Assembly: GCF_002946835.1 (NCBI RefSeq)
Contig: NZ_CP026652.1
Location: 7,192,001 to 7,256,000, forward strand
DNA: 64,000 nucleotides
Source: Streptomyces dengpaensis
GTDB taxonomy: Bacteria; Actinomycetota; Actinomycetes; Streptomycetales; Streptomycetaceae
Direction: 5' to 3'
In this document: piece by piece, positions 40,031 through 51,960 of the stretch
How the letters are laid out: the number at the start of each line of letters is the position of its first letter
Position numbering within the stretch: position 1 is the stretch's first letter
Notes under the pieces: model-generated
The model's input: only the letters and a program-made list of their open reading frames with translations
Told to the model about the DNA's origin: nothing
Databases searched by the model: none
Position numbers and translations under genes: made by a program

Positions 40031-40850
40031 CGGCCGCCGCGCCGCCGTACTGGGTTCCCCCATCGCCCACTCCCTCTCCCCGGTGCTGCACCGGGCCGCG
40101 TACAAGGAACTCGGCCTCGGCGACTGGTCGTACGACCGTTTCGAGGTCGACGAGGAGGGGCTGCCCGGGTTCTTCGGAGAACTCGGGCCGGAGTGGGCTG
40201 GGCTGTCCTTGACCATGCCGCTCAAGCGCGCGGTGATTCCGCTGCTCGACGAGATCACCGAGACGGCGGCCTCCGTCGAGGCGGTCAACACGGTGGTCTT
40301 CACCGAGGACGGCCGACGCGTCGGCGACAACACGGACGTCCCCGGGATGGTCGCCGCCCTGCGCGAGCGGGGGATCGAGGCGGTGGACTCCGCCGCCGTC
40401 CTCGGCGCCGGCGCCACCGCGTCCTCCGCGCTCGCCGCGCTCGCGCGGATCTGCACCGGTGAGGTCGTCGCGTACGTCCGCAGCGCGGCGCGCGCCGCCG
40501 AGATGCGGCAGTGGGGCGAGCGGCTCCGCATCGAGGTGCGGACGGCCGACTGGGCGGATGCCGCGCAGGCGCTGCGGGCGCCGCTCGTGATCGCCACGAC
40601 CCCGGCCGGCACCACGGACGCGCTCGCCGCGGCCGTACCGGAGCGGCCCGCGACCCTCTTCGACGTGCTGTACGACCCGTGGCCGACCAACCTGGCGGCG
40701 CGCTGGTCCGGGTACGGCGGCGCCGTGGTCGGCGGACTCGATCTGCTGGTGCATCAGGCGGTGCTCCAGGTCGAGCAGATGACGGGGCGTTCGCCCGCGC
40801 CGCTCGACGCCATGCGGAGTGCGGGCGAGCACGCGCTCGCGGCACGCTGA
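40011..40850 (+). CDS. aroE: Shikimate dehydrogenase
   Basis: A 279-residue NADP-dependent enzyme that reduces 3-dehydroshikimate to shikimate. Shikimate-binding S21 and S23 (AHSLSP), catalytic K72 (MPLK), N93 and D109 (NTDVPGM), and the nucleotide loop VLGAGATA. The ATG lies 20 bases inside mltG in another frame, implying coupled translation. Downstream aroC and aroKB complete part of the shikimate pathway, but a molybdenum hydroxylase pair intervenes. Confidence 0.95.
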   Translation: MRTRATDGRRAAVLGSPIAHSLSPVLHRAAYKELGLGDWSYDRFEVDEEGLPGFFGELGPEWAGLSLTMPLKRAVIPLLDEITETAASVEAVNTVVFTEDGRRVGDNTDVPGMVAALRERGIEAVDSAAVLGAGATASSALAALARICTGEVVAYVRSAARAAEMRQWGERLRIEVRTADWADAAQALRAPLVIATTPAGTTDALAAAVPERPATLFDVLYDPWPTNLAARWSGYGGAVVGGLDLLVHQAVLQVEQMTGRSPAPLDAMRSAGEHALAAR

Positions 40851-40873
40851 ATCGGGCGTCATCGCGCCAGTGC

Positions 40874-40903
40874 TCCGGGGAATGTAAATCCGGGGAACGT
40901 AAA
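40874..40903. repeat. 15-bp tandem repeat upstream of the molybdenum hydroxylase genes
   Basis: TCCGGGGAATGTAAA (40874-40888) and TCCGGGGAACGTAAA (40889-40903) differ at one base. They lie 115 bases before the next start and could be a regulator's paired site or a simple duplication. Confidence 0.85.
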
Positions 40904-41017
40904 GGTGACGTGCTGTCCGTGGTCGGATCCCGCACGCTCTCTTGAAGATGGGGGATGCCTCCGGTAATGATCTCCGGGCGGCCCGGCGACGGCGACGGGC
41001 GTGTGAACGGAGTCCCC

Positions 41018-43225
41018 ATGACTGGACACGCCCGGCGCAGATTTCTCACGTACCTGGTGGCCGCGCCCACCTTGGCCGTTGCGACGCGGATAGGTCTCGA
41101 CGGCTACGCTCCCGGCACCGCTGAGGCGGCGATACCCACCCCGCCGGCACCGGCCGATCTGGTCGACCTCGGTGATCTGCTGATCCTGGCGGGCCAGCCC
41201 ACCGCGGGCATGCTCGTGCTGAGCGTGGACGAGGACGGTGTCGTCCACTTCCGGCTGCCGCGCGAGGAGGTCGGGCAGGGCCTGACCACGGCGGTCGCGA
41301 TGCTGGTGGCCGAGGAGTTGGACGTCCCGCTCGACCGCGTACGTGTCCAACTGGAGGATGCCCGGCCCGAGTTGCTGTTCAACCAGCTGACCGGCAGCTC
41401 CAACTCCATCCGGTCGCTGTACGACCCCGTGCGGCACACGGCGGCGGCGGCCCGGGCCCGGATGGTCGGCGCGGCGGCGAAGCAATGGGGCCTGAACGCA
41501 GGTGATGTGACGGTTCGTCAAGGCGTAGTGACCGCGCCGGACGGCCGCACCGCCTCCTACGGCACGCTCTCGGCGGCGGCCGCCTCCCACGACCTGGGCT
41601 CGCTGCTCGTCACGCCCAAGAAGGAGTCCGAGCACACCCTCGTCGGCACCCCCACCTCCCGCATCGACGCCCGGGCGCTGGTCACCGGCCGACAGGCGTA
41701 CACGCTCGACCTCGATGTCCCCGGTGCCAAGCCCTGCATGGTGCGGCGCCCGCCGACCATCAACGGCACCGTGAAGGCGGTCAACAACGAGACCGTCGTA
41801 CGGGCGATGCCCGGCGTCCTCGACGTGGTCGCCATCGACACCGGCGTCGCCGTGGTCGCCGATACCTTCGGCCAGGCCCTGGACGCCAAGGAGGCCCTCG
41901 ACGTCACCTGGGGCGGCGGCACGGTCGACACACTGTCGGACGACGAGATCCGAGCGAAACTCAAGGCGGCGACGCCGTCGCTGGATCCGCTGGGGCTGCT
42001 GGTCAGCAAGGTGGACGCCGAGTTCGACTTCGCGTTCGCGAGCCATGCGCCGATGGAGACCAACTCCGCCGTGGCCGACGTACGCGCCGACGGGGCCGAG
42101 ATCTGGTCGGGCATGAAGTCGCCGATCGCCGCCCAGGCGGCCATCGCGGCGGCCGTGGGACTGCCGGTGGGCAAGGTCAAGGTCCATGTCGTGCAGTCGG
42201 GCGGCTCCTTCGGGCGCCGGCTGTTCTACGACGCCGCTCTGGAGGCGGCCGTCGTGTCCAAGAAGAGCGGCCGCCCGGTGCGGCTGATGTGGTCGCGGAT
42301 CGACGACATGCGGCACGGCCGGATGCGGCCCGCGACCCATCACCGGATCCGCGCCACCTACGCGCTCGGCCAGGTGCTCACCTTCGTCCACCAGGTGGCC
42401 GCGGTGGAGACCGACTTCCGCCACGGTCTCGGCGACGCGATCACCGCCGCAGCGGCCTCGCTGCCCACCGGCCTTGGCAACGCGACCTTCGCGCAGACCC
42501 TGTTCCTGACCACGGTGAAGTCCCCGTACAACTTCGGTGTCACCACCCAGGCGCTCACCGAGGTGCCGCTGAAGATGCACACCGGGTCATGGCGTTCGGT
42601 GTACTCGGCGAACACGCGGGGCGCGGAGGAGATCGTCGTGGATGAGCTGGCGGCGGCGCTTCGCCGGGATCCCGTCTCCTTCCGGCGCTCCTTCCTCAAG
42701 AACGAACGGCAGCGGGCTGTCCTGGACAAGGTCGCGCAGGAGGGGGACTGGGGCCGCACCATGCCCGCCGGGTGGGCCCAGGGTGTCGGCTTCCACGAGG
42801 AGTACATGTCCTGCACCGCCTGCCTGGTGGAGATCGACGCCACCGATCCCAAGAGGCCGCGGGTCACGAAGGCGGTCATCGCGGCGGACGTGGGGCGGCC
42901 GGTCAATCCGCGCGGCCTGGAGGCACAGCTGCTCGGCGGACTCACGGACGCGATCTCCACCACGCTCCGTGCCGGGCTCCACATCGACAAGGGACTCCCG
43001 CTGGAAGGCAGCTACTCGCAGTTCCACTACGCGCGCCAGAAGGACTCCCCGAGGGACGTACGGATCTTCGTCCTGCCGACGGACCACGAGCCCGGCGGCG
43101 CGGGTGAGCTCGGCGTTCCGGCGGCCGTGGGCGCGATCGCCAACGCGTACGCGCGGGCCACCGGCACCAGGCCGCGCAGCTTCCCCGTGAACTTCGACGT
43201 CGACTTCACCCCCTTCCCACGCTGA
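41018..43225 (+). CDS. Xanthine dehydrogenase-family molybdopterin-binding subunit, Tat-exported
   Basis: A 735-residue large subunit of a molybdenum hydroxylase. The ATG at 41018 has GGAG five bases upstream and gives MTGHARRRFLTYLVAAPTLA, a twin-arginine signal peptide; upstream ATG 40955 would bury it. Motifs of the molybdopterin cytosine dinucleotide domains include LPREEVGQGLTTA, QSGGSFGRR, ANTRGAEE and the active-site Glu E697 (GGAGELGVP). This single-chain arrangement resembles isoquinoline 1-oxidoreductase (IorB) and periplasmic aldehyde oxidoreductases. The substrate cannot be told. Paired with the 2Fe-2S subunit at 43297; there is no FAD subunit, so electrons probably go to a cytochrome or quinone. 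Confidence 0.88.
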   Translation: MTGHARRRFLTYLVAAPTLAVATRIGLDGYAPGTAEAAIPTPPAPADLVDLGDLLILAGQPTAGMLVLSVDEDGVVHFRLPREEVGQGLTTAVAMLVAEELDVPLDRVRVQLEDARPELLFNQLTGSSNSIRSLYDPVRHTAAAARARMVGAAAKQWGLNAGDVTVRQGVVTAPDGRTASYGTLSAAAASHDLGSLLVTPKKESEHTLVGTPTSRIDARALVTGRQAYTLDLDVPGAKPCMVRRPPTINGTVKAVNNETVVRAMPGVLDVVAIDTGVAVVADTFGQALDAKEALDVTWGGGTVDTLSDDEIRAKLKAATPSLDPLGLLVSKVDAEFDFAFASHAPMETNSAVADVRADGAEIWSGMKSPIAAQAAIAAAVGLPVGKVKVHVVQSGGSFGRRLFYDAALEAAVVSKKSGRPVRLMWSRIDDMRHGRMRPATHHRIRATYALGQVLTFVHQVAAVETDFRHGLGDAITAAAASLPTGLGNATFAQTLFLTTVKSPYNFGVTTQALTEVPLKMHTGSWRSVYSANTRGAEEIVVDELAAALRRDPVSFRRSFLKNERQRAVLDKVAQEGDWGRTMPAGWAQGVGFHEEYMSCTACLVEIDATDPKRPRVTKAVIAADVGRPVNPRGLEAQLLGGLTDAISTTLRAGLHIDKGLPLEGSYSQFHYARQKDSPRDVRIFVLPTDHEPGGAGELGVPAAVGAIANAYARATGTRPRSFPVNFDVDFTPFPR

Positions 43226-43296
43226 CCTCGGCGCCGGCCGCGCGCTGACGCCGCGCGACTTCTCGCCGCCCCTTCGCCTCAGGAGCAGGAGCCTCC

Positions 43297-43755
43297 ATGC
43301 CCTCCCACACTTTCACCGTCAACGGGAAGACCGTCACCGTCGACGCCCCCGACGACCTGCCCCTGCTCTGGGCGCTGCGCGATCTGCTCGGCGTCCGCGG
43401 TCCCAAGTACGGCTGCGGCGTCGACGTCTGCAAGGCCTGCACCAGCCACCTCGACGGCGAGGCCGTACGCCCCTGCGTGGTGCCGGTCGCCGAGGCCGCG
43501 GGGCGCGAGGTCACCACCATCGAGGGGCTCGCGGACGGCGACCGGCTGCACCCGGTGCAGGAGGCCTGGCTGGAGCAGGACGTTGCCCAATGCGGCTACT
43601 GCCAGCCCGGACAGATCATGGCGGCCGTCGCCCTGCTCAAGCGCACGAAGAACCCCACGGACGCCGACATCGACGAGATCGCGAACGTCTGCCGCTGCGG
43701 CACGTACTTCCGCATCCGCGAGGCGATCAAGAGCGCGGCTGCGCGGATGGGGTGA
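43297..43755 (+). CDS. 2Fe-2S-binding subunit of molybdenum hydroxylase
   Basis: A 152-residue IorA/CoxS-type protein carrying two [2Fe-2S] clusters. The plant-type ligands are C40, C45, C48 and C60; the second set is C99, C102, C132 and C134 (CGYCQPG, CRCG). It carries electrons away from the molybdenum centre of the large subunit. It has no signal peptide of its own, so it would have to be folded with the large subunit and exported as a complex by the Tat system. ATG 43297 with AGGAG upstream. Confidence 0.92.
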   Translation: MPSHTFTVNGKTVTVDAPDDLPLLWALRDLLGVRGPKYGCGVDVCKACTSHLDGEAVRPCVVPVAEAAGREVTTIEGLADGDRLHPVQEAWLEQDVAQCGYCQPGQIMAAVALLKRTKNPTDADIDEIANVCRCGTYFRIREAIKSAAARMG

Positions 43756-43937
43756 TACCGGGGGCCGTGGTGCCCGGCGGCGTCCGTCCGCCTGATGGAC
43801 CTGCGGCCGGTTCCCGGGCCGGGACGTGGGAGGATCGGAGGTGGCGGGCCAGGGCCGCGCACCCGGCCGCGCCGCCTGCGTACGCGAGGACGCGCATACG
43901 CAGCAGCAGTACCAGGGCGCGAGCATGAGGAGCACCG

Positions 43938-46940
<3,003 letters not shown>

Positions 46941-47138
46941 GTCCAACGGGCCCTGCTTGGGCCGTTTTGCCCTCCGTCGACGGGCACTTCGTACGTTCCC
47001 CGGCCGTTCACACAACGGCGGCCGGGGAAGGTACCGTTCGGTTGGGGCCCCTACCACGCCCTTTAGGCTGTGGGGGAGAGCGGGACCAAGGCTCCGCTCG
47101 CCCGCGTCAATTGCCTGCACGAGACGGAGTGGCACCGG
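46941..47138 (+). promoter_or_regulatory. Terminator-like hairpin and promoter before the kinase gene
   Basis: Stem TTCCCCGGCCG (about 46996-47006) and CGGCCGGGGAA (about 47021-47031) can end aro transcription. A promoter follows: TTGGGG (47042-47047), 16 bases, TAGGCT (47064-47069). The predicted start near 47076 lies after the in-frame GTG at 47070, which supports ATG 47139 as the start of the next gene. Confidence 0.55.
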
Positions 47139-48020
47139 ATGCAGCACGCAGTGGGGGCTCCGCTGCCGCCGCCCCACCAGCCGGGGCACGGACCGGCCGC
47201 CGGCTGGTCCCCGGCCGGACAGCACCCCGGGCACCCGGGGCCCGCACCCGCCCCGGGTTTCGCCGGAGCGCCCGTGCCTCCCGGGGTGCCTCCCGCCCAG
47301 GCCCCGCAGCATCAGGTGCCCCCGCAGCACGCTTCCGCGCACCAGCCGCACCACGCTCCCGTACCGCCCACGCCGGACACGACCGGGCATGTGCAGCTGC
47401 CGCCGGGCGGCCCCGTGGCCATGCCGTCGCCGACGCCCGCCGCGGGGACGCCGGACCCCACCGCCACCACGCTCGCGGTGCTGCTCATCGGCCCCGCGGG
47501 CGCCGGAAAGACCAGCGTCGCCAAGTACTGGGCGGACCACCGCCGGGTCCCGACCGCCCACATCAGCCTCGACGACGTACGCGAATGGGTCCGCTCGGGC
47601 TTCGCGGACCCGCAGTCGGGGTGGAACGACCATTCGGAGGCGCAGTACCGCCTGGCCCGCCGTACCTGCGGCTTCGCCGCGCGGAACTTCCTGGCCAACG
47701 GCATCTCGTGCATCCTCGACGACGCCGTCTTCCCGGACCGCCCGGTCGTCGGCCTCGGCGGCTGGAAGCGGCACGTCGGGCCCGGCCTGCTGCCCGTCGT
47801 CCTCCTGCCGGGCCTGGAGATAGTCCTGGAGCGCAACGCCGAGCGCTCCGGAAACCGCCGCCTCACCGACGAGGAAGTCGCCCGCATCCACGGCCGGATG
47901 GCCGGCTGGTACGGCTCGGGGCTCCCCATCGTCGACAACTCCCAGCTCGACGTACCCGCCACAGCCCGCGTCCTGGACGACGTACTCGCCCGGTCGATCG
48001 CCAGCCCGCCGCAGTGGTGA
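47139..48020 (+). CDS. P-loop ATP-binding protein (AAA_33-type kinase) with Pro-rich N-terminus
   Basis: A 293-residue protein. Residues 1-110 are a Pro/Ala/His/Gln-rich disordered region. The kinase domain follows: Walker A GPAGAGKT (118-125), SLDDVREW near 147 as the probable acidic catalytic region, and ERNAERSGNRR near 237 with lid-type arginines. It resembles zeta-toxin or polynucleotide-kinase-like enzymes; no antitoxin gene is adjacent and the substrate is unknown. A promoter at 47042-47069 supports this start. Confidence 0.75.
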   Translation: MQHAVGAPLPPPHQPGHGPAAGWSPAGQHPGHPGPAPAPGFAGAPVPPGVPPAQAPQHQVPPQHASAHQPHHAPVPPTPDTTGHVQLPPGGPVAMPSPTPAAGTPDPTATTLAVLLIGPAGAGKTSVAKYWADHRRVPTAHISLDDVREWVRSGFADPQSGWNDHSEAQYRLARRTCGFAARNFLANGISCILDDAVFPDRPVVGLGGWKRHVGPGLLPVVLLPGLEIVLERNAERSGNRRLTDEEVARIHGRMAGWYGSGLPIVDNSQLDVPATARVLDDVLARSIASPPQW

Positions 48021-48101
48021 ACATCCGGCGAGGACACCCCGCCCCACACGTCCGGCCCCGCTGAACCGGCGACATCCGGCCACCGCTCGTAGGCTCGATT
48101 C

Positions 48102-49208
48102 ATGGCAGAGGTGTACGCGGCCCGCAGAGAGCGGGTCCGGGAGCGTTGTACTGCGGGCGGCAGCGCGACGGCGCTCGTCACCCGCCCGGCCAACGTCAGG
48201 TATCTCGCCGGCGCGGCCCCACGCGGCGCCGTGCTCCTGCTGGGCAGGGGCGAGGATCTGCTGCTGTGCGGCAGCCCGCCGAGCGGCGAGGCCGGCGAGG
48301 GGCGACCCGACGAGGCGGTGGCCGTCCGGGTGCTGCCGCGCGCCGGCGGTGACCCCGCCGTCGCCGCCGCCGATGTCGCCGTGGCCCGGGGCGCCGAGTC
48401 CCTCGCGGTCGAGGAGCACCATCTGACCGTGACCCGGCACCGCGCGATCGGCTCGGTGGCGCCGCGGCTGCGTCTCGCCGACCTGGGCGGCGCGGTGGAG
48501 CAGCTGCGGGTGGTCAAGGACGAGGAGGAGATCTCCTGTCTGCGGATCGCCGCCGAGATCGCCGACCAGGCCCTCGGTGAGCTCCTCGAATCCATCCTCG
48601 TCGGCCGGACGGAACGCCATCTCGCCCTGGAGCTGGAGCGCCGCCTCGTCGACCACGGCGCCGACGGCCCGGCCTTCGCGACCTCGGTCGGCACCGGCCC
48701 GAACTCGGGGCGGCGCGGCCACCGGCCCACCGACCGGCGTGTCGAGGAGGGCGATTTCCTCTCCGTCTGCCTCGGCGCCACCTACCGCGGCTACCGCTGC
48801 GAGATCGGCCGTACGTTCGTGATCGGCACCTCGCCCGCCGGCTGGCAGATCGAGCTGTACGACCTCGTCTTCGCCGCCCAGCGCGCCGGACGGGAGTCCC
48901 TGACGCCGGGCGCCGCCTACCGTGACGTGGACCGCGCGGCCCGCCAGGTACTGGACTCCGCGGGGCATACGGAAGGCCTTCCACCGATGACCGGGCACGG
49001 TGTGGGGCTCGAAATCGACGAGGACCCGCAGCTCGCCCCCGCAGCCATGGGTAAACTGGACGCTTGCGTGCCGGTCACCGTCGAACCGGGGGTCCACCTC
49101 CCGGGCCGGGGCGGTGTCCGGATCGATGACACGCTCGTCGTACGCCCCGAGGCGGACGGCGGACCCGAGCTACTCACCATCACGACCAAGGAACTGCTCG
49201 CGCTCTAG
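48102..49208 (+). CDS. M24B peptidase-fold protein, probably catalytically impaired
   Basis: A 368-residue protein with the creatinase N-terminal domain (about 1-135) and the pita-bread aminopeptidase P domain (about 140-365). Of the five metal ligands expected, three are replaced: the first Asp is C223 (SVCLG), the second is E234 (CEIGRT) and the last Glu is D342 (VRIDD). H299 (GHGVGLE) and E328 (VEPGV) remain. This makes ordinary Xaa-Pro peptidase activity doubtful; a binding role is possible. It lies just before efp, the position where a pepP/pepQ gene is usually found in other bacteria. Confidence 0.85.
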   Translation: MAEVYAARRERVRERCTAGGSATALVTRPANVRYLAGAAPRGAVLLLGRGEDLLLCGSPPSGEAGEGRPDEAVAVRVLPRAGGDPAVAAADVAVARGAESLAVEEHHLTVTRHRAIGSVAPRLRLADLGGAVEQLRVVKDEEEISCLRIAAEIADQALGELLESILVGRTERHLALELERRLVDHGADGPAFATSVGTGPNSGRRGHRPTDRRVEEGDFLSVCLGATYRGYRCEIGRTFVIGTSPAGWQIELYDLVFAAQRAGRESLTPGAAYRDVDRAARQVLDSAGHTEGLPPMTGHGVGLEIDEDPQLAPAAMGKLDACVPVTVEPGVHLPGRGGVRIDDTLVVRPEADGGPELLTITTKELLAL

Positions 49209-49266
49209 CCCGGAGCTGAGCGCGTGTCCCGGGGTCGTCCACGTCAGTCCAGGAGATTCCGCAACC

Positions 49267-49833
49267 GTGGCTTCCACGAACGACCTCAAGAACGGCCTGG
49301 TGCTCAAGCTCGAAGGCGGCCAGCTCTGGTCCGTCGTCGAGTTCCAGCACGTCAAGCCCGGCAAGGGCCCGGCCTTCGTGCGCACCAAGCTCAAGAACGT
49401 GCTCTCCGGCAAGGTCGTCGACAAGACGTTCAACGCCGGTGTCAAGGTCGAGACGGCCACTGTCGACAAGCGCGACATGCAGTTCTCGTACATGGACGGC
49501 GAGTACTTCGTCTTCATGGACATGGAGACGTACGACCAGCTGATGGTCGACCGCAAGGCCGTCGGCGACGCCGCCAACTTCCTGATCGAAGGCTTCACCG
49601 CCACCGTCGCGCAGCACGAGGGCGAGGTGCTCTTCGTCGAGCTGCCCGCCGCCGTCGAGCTCGTCGTGCAGGAGACCGAGCCGGGCGTCCAGGGCGACCG
49701 CTCCACCGGTGGCACCAAGCCCGCCACCCTGGAGACCGGTCACCAGATCCAGGTCCCGCTCTTCATCACCACCGGTGAGAAGATCAAGGTCGACACCCGT
49801 ACGAGCGACTACCTCGGCCGGGTGAACAGCTAA
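49267..49833 (+). CDS. efp: Elongation factor P
   Basis: A 188-residue tRNA-shaped factor that rescues ribosomes stalled at consecutive prolines. The tip loop is KPGKGPAF with K33; the PGKGP loop is the actinobacterial type reported to work without lysine modification. No epmA/epmB or YmfI-type modification gene is nearby. GTG 49267 follows CCAGGAGATT. nusB begins two bases after its stop. Confidence 0.97.
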   Translation: MASTNDLKNGLVLKLEGGQLWSVVEFQHVKPGKGPAFVRTKLKNVLSGKVVDKTFNAGVKVETATVDKRDMQFSYMDGEYFVFMDMETYDQLMVDRKAVGDAANFLIEGFTATVAQHEGEVLFVELPAAVELVVQETEPGVQGDRSTGGTKPATLETGHQIQVPLFITTGEKIKVDTRTSDYLGRVNS

Positions 49834-49835
49834 CC

Positions 49836-50270
49836 GTGGCTGCCCGCAACACGGCCCGCAAGCGCGCCTTCCAGATCCTTTTCGAGGGCGACCAGCGCGG
49901 CGCCGACGTTCTGACGGTCCTCGCGGACTGGATCCGGCACTCCCGGACCGACACCCGGCAGCCGCCGGTGAGCGAGTACACGATGCAGCTCGTCGAGGGC
50001 TACGCCAAGAAGGCTGCCCGGATCGACGAGCTGATCGCGCAGTACGCCGTCGGCTGGACGCTGGACAGGATGCCGGTCGTCGACCGCAACATCCTGCGTC
50101 TCGGTGCCTACGAGCTGATCTGGGTCGACGAGACCCCCGACGCCGTGGTGCTCGACGAGGCGGTGCAGCTGGCCAAGGAGTTCTCCACGGACGAGTCGCC
50201 CTCGTTCGTGAACGGCCTGCTGGGCCGGCTGAAGGACCTGAAGCCGTCGCTCCGCCGCGACGAGGCCTAG
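49836..50270 (+). CDS. nusB: Transcription antitermination factor NusB
   Basis: A 144-residue helical RNA-binding protein that joins NusE (S10) on boxA of rRNA leaders. Signatures: RKRAFQILFEGDQRG at the start, MPVVDRNILRLGAYELIW and FVNGLLGRL. GTG 49836 lies two bases after the efp stop with no separate ribosome binding site, so translation is coupled to efp. A terminator follows. Confidence 0.96.
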   Translation: MAARNTARKRAFQILFEGDQRGADVLTVLADWIRHSRTDTRQPPVSEYTMQLVEGYAKKAARIDELIAQYAVGWTLDRMPVVDRNILRLGAYELIWVDETPDAVVLDEAVQLAKEFSTDESPSFVNGLLGRLKDLKPSLRRDEA

Positions 50271-50316
50271 TCGTAGTCGTACCGACGAAGCTCGCTCGTA
50301 CGACGTACGAAAAAAT

Positions 50317-50356
50317 GCCGGAGGGCCCGCAGCGCGACTGCTGCGGGCCCTCCGGC
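50317..50356 (+). terminator. nusB terminator
   Basis: Perfect 16-base stem GCCGGAGGGCCCGCAG (50317-50332) and CTGCGGGCCCTCCGGC (50341-50356) with an 8-base loop, flanked on the left by AAAAAA, so it may also stop minus-strand transcripts. Confidence 0.9.
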
Positions 50357-50394
50357 GTTCCCGTACCCAGGAGGCTCCCGAGGACCGCAGAAAG

Positions 50395-50438
50395 CCGCCG
50401 GGGTGGCCGGAACGCTACGGTTCCGGCCACCCCGGCGG
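50395..50438 (-). terminator. bldD terminator
   Basis: Perfect 19-base stem: 50395-50413 (CCGCCGGGGTGGCCGGAAC) with 50420-50438, 6-base loop GCTACG, 29 bases beyond the bldD stop and followed on the minus strand by CTTTCTG. Confidence 0.9.
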
Positions 50439-50466
50439 TACGTTTCTGCTGAGCTGCGCTAAGGGG

Positions 50467-50967
50467 TCAGCTCTCGTCGTGGGTGACGGCGCGGCGCGCG
50501 TCCGCGTCCAGGACACCCCAGCTGATCAGCTGCTCGGTGAGGACCGAGGGCGACTGGTCGTAGATGACGGCGAGGGTGCGCAGGTCGTCCTGGCGGATCG
50601 ACAGCACCTTGCCGTTGTAGTCACCGCGCTGCGACTGGATCGTCGCCGCGTAGCGCTGCAGAGGGCCTGCCTTCTCGGCCGGCACGTGGGCAAGCCGCTC
50701 CAGGTCCAGGACCAGCTTCGGCGGCGGCTCGGCGGCCCCGCCGGGAGTGGTGCCCGGCAGCAGTTCCTGCACGGGAACCCCGTAGAAGTCCGCCAGCTCC
50801 GCGAGGCGCTGCACGGTGACGGCGCGGTCGCCGCGCTCGTACGAACCGACCACGACCGCCTTCCAGCGTCCCTGGGACTTCTCCTCGACGCCGTGGAGGG
50901 AAAGGCCCTGCTGGGTGCGGATCGCCCGGAGCTTGGCCCCGAGCTGTTTGGCGTATTCGCTGGACAT
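50467..50967 (-). CDS. bldD: Developmental master regulator BldD
   Basis: A 166-residue dimeric repressor that holds off sporulation genes during vegetative growth in Streptomyces. The N-terminal helix-turn-helix (about 6-70, LGAKLRAIRTQQGLSLHGVEE) binds DNA. The C-terminal domain has the cyclic-di-GMP signature RGD (114-116), eight residues, RQDD (125-128), matching the published R114/D116/R125/D128 ligands. Four c-di-GMP molecules join two C-terminal domains. The ATG at 50967 follows GGGGAG; an upstream ATG at 50991 adds eight residues. Two BldD-box matches lie 58-86 bases upstream, fitting its known autorepression. Confidence 0.97.
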   Translation of the reverse strand: MSSEYAKQLGAKLRAIRTQQGLSLHGVEEKSQGRWKAVVVGSYERGDRAVTVQRLAELADFYGVPVQELLPGTTPGGAAEPPPKLVLDLERLAHVPAEKAGPLQRYAATIQSQRGDYNGKVLSIRQDDLRTLAVIYDQSPSVLTEQLISWGVLDADARRAVTHDES

Positions 50968-51024
50968 ATAGCTCCCCGGACGCTGTATCAACGTGCGGCT
51001 CCGCCGCGCGGCTGGTGACTCTGG

Positions 51025-51053
51025 TGACTCACTGTGAGGTTACGCAGCGTTAC
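51025..51053. promoter_or_regulatory. Two adjacent BldD boxes
   Basis: TTACGCAGCGTTAC (51040-51053) is a full match to the published BldD consensus tnACnC(A/T)GnGTnAn. TGACTCACTGTGAG (51025-51038) matches at all but one fixed position. They are one base apart in the 252-base region between bldD and pyrR, so they most likely mediate bldD autoregulation and could also touch the pyrR promoter. Confidence 0.8.
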
Positions 51054-51183
51054 TCTCCCCCGTCAAGCCGAATGGTCCGGACCGACCCTTCCGTGGGGTC
51101 ACCGGCGGTGGCCCGAGGGCATGTGATCAGGGGCGTTGCCGGGCTGGTACCGTGGAGGGCGCAAATCCGACGTCCTTTAATGA

Positions 51184-51807
<624 letters not shown>

Positions 51808-51811
51808 GAGC

Positions 51812-51851
51812 CACTCGAAGGCGTACGCCTCTGCCGTACGCCCCTCGAGTG
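51812..51851 (+). terminator. Hairpin between pyrR and pyrB
   Basis: CACTCGAAGGCGTACG (51812-51827) pairs with CGTACGCCCCTCGAGTG (51835-51851) with a small bulge and a 7-base loop, starting five bases after the pyrR stop. It may partly terminate, attenuate or mark an RNA-processing point inside the operon. The 153-base gap also holds a GC-rich stem near 51905-51930. Confidence 0.6.
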
Positions 51852-51960
51852 CATCTGAGTGCAATCCCCGCACGCCGGTACACCGGTATGCCCGGCTGTG
51901 CCTTCCGGGGGCCCCAGGACCCCCGCCTCCCGAACTGAACTGCCTTACGGAGCCTGAAAG

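Noticed and set aside
40955..41017. Earlier start for the molybdenum hydroxylase large subunit
   Set aside because: It would add 21 residues ahead of the twin-arginine signal; GGAG is placed for ATG 41018.
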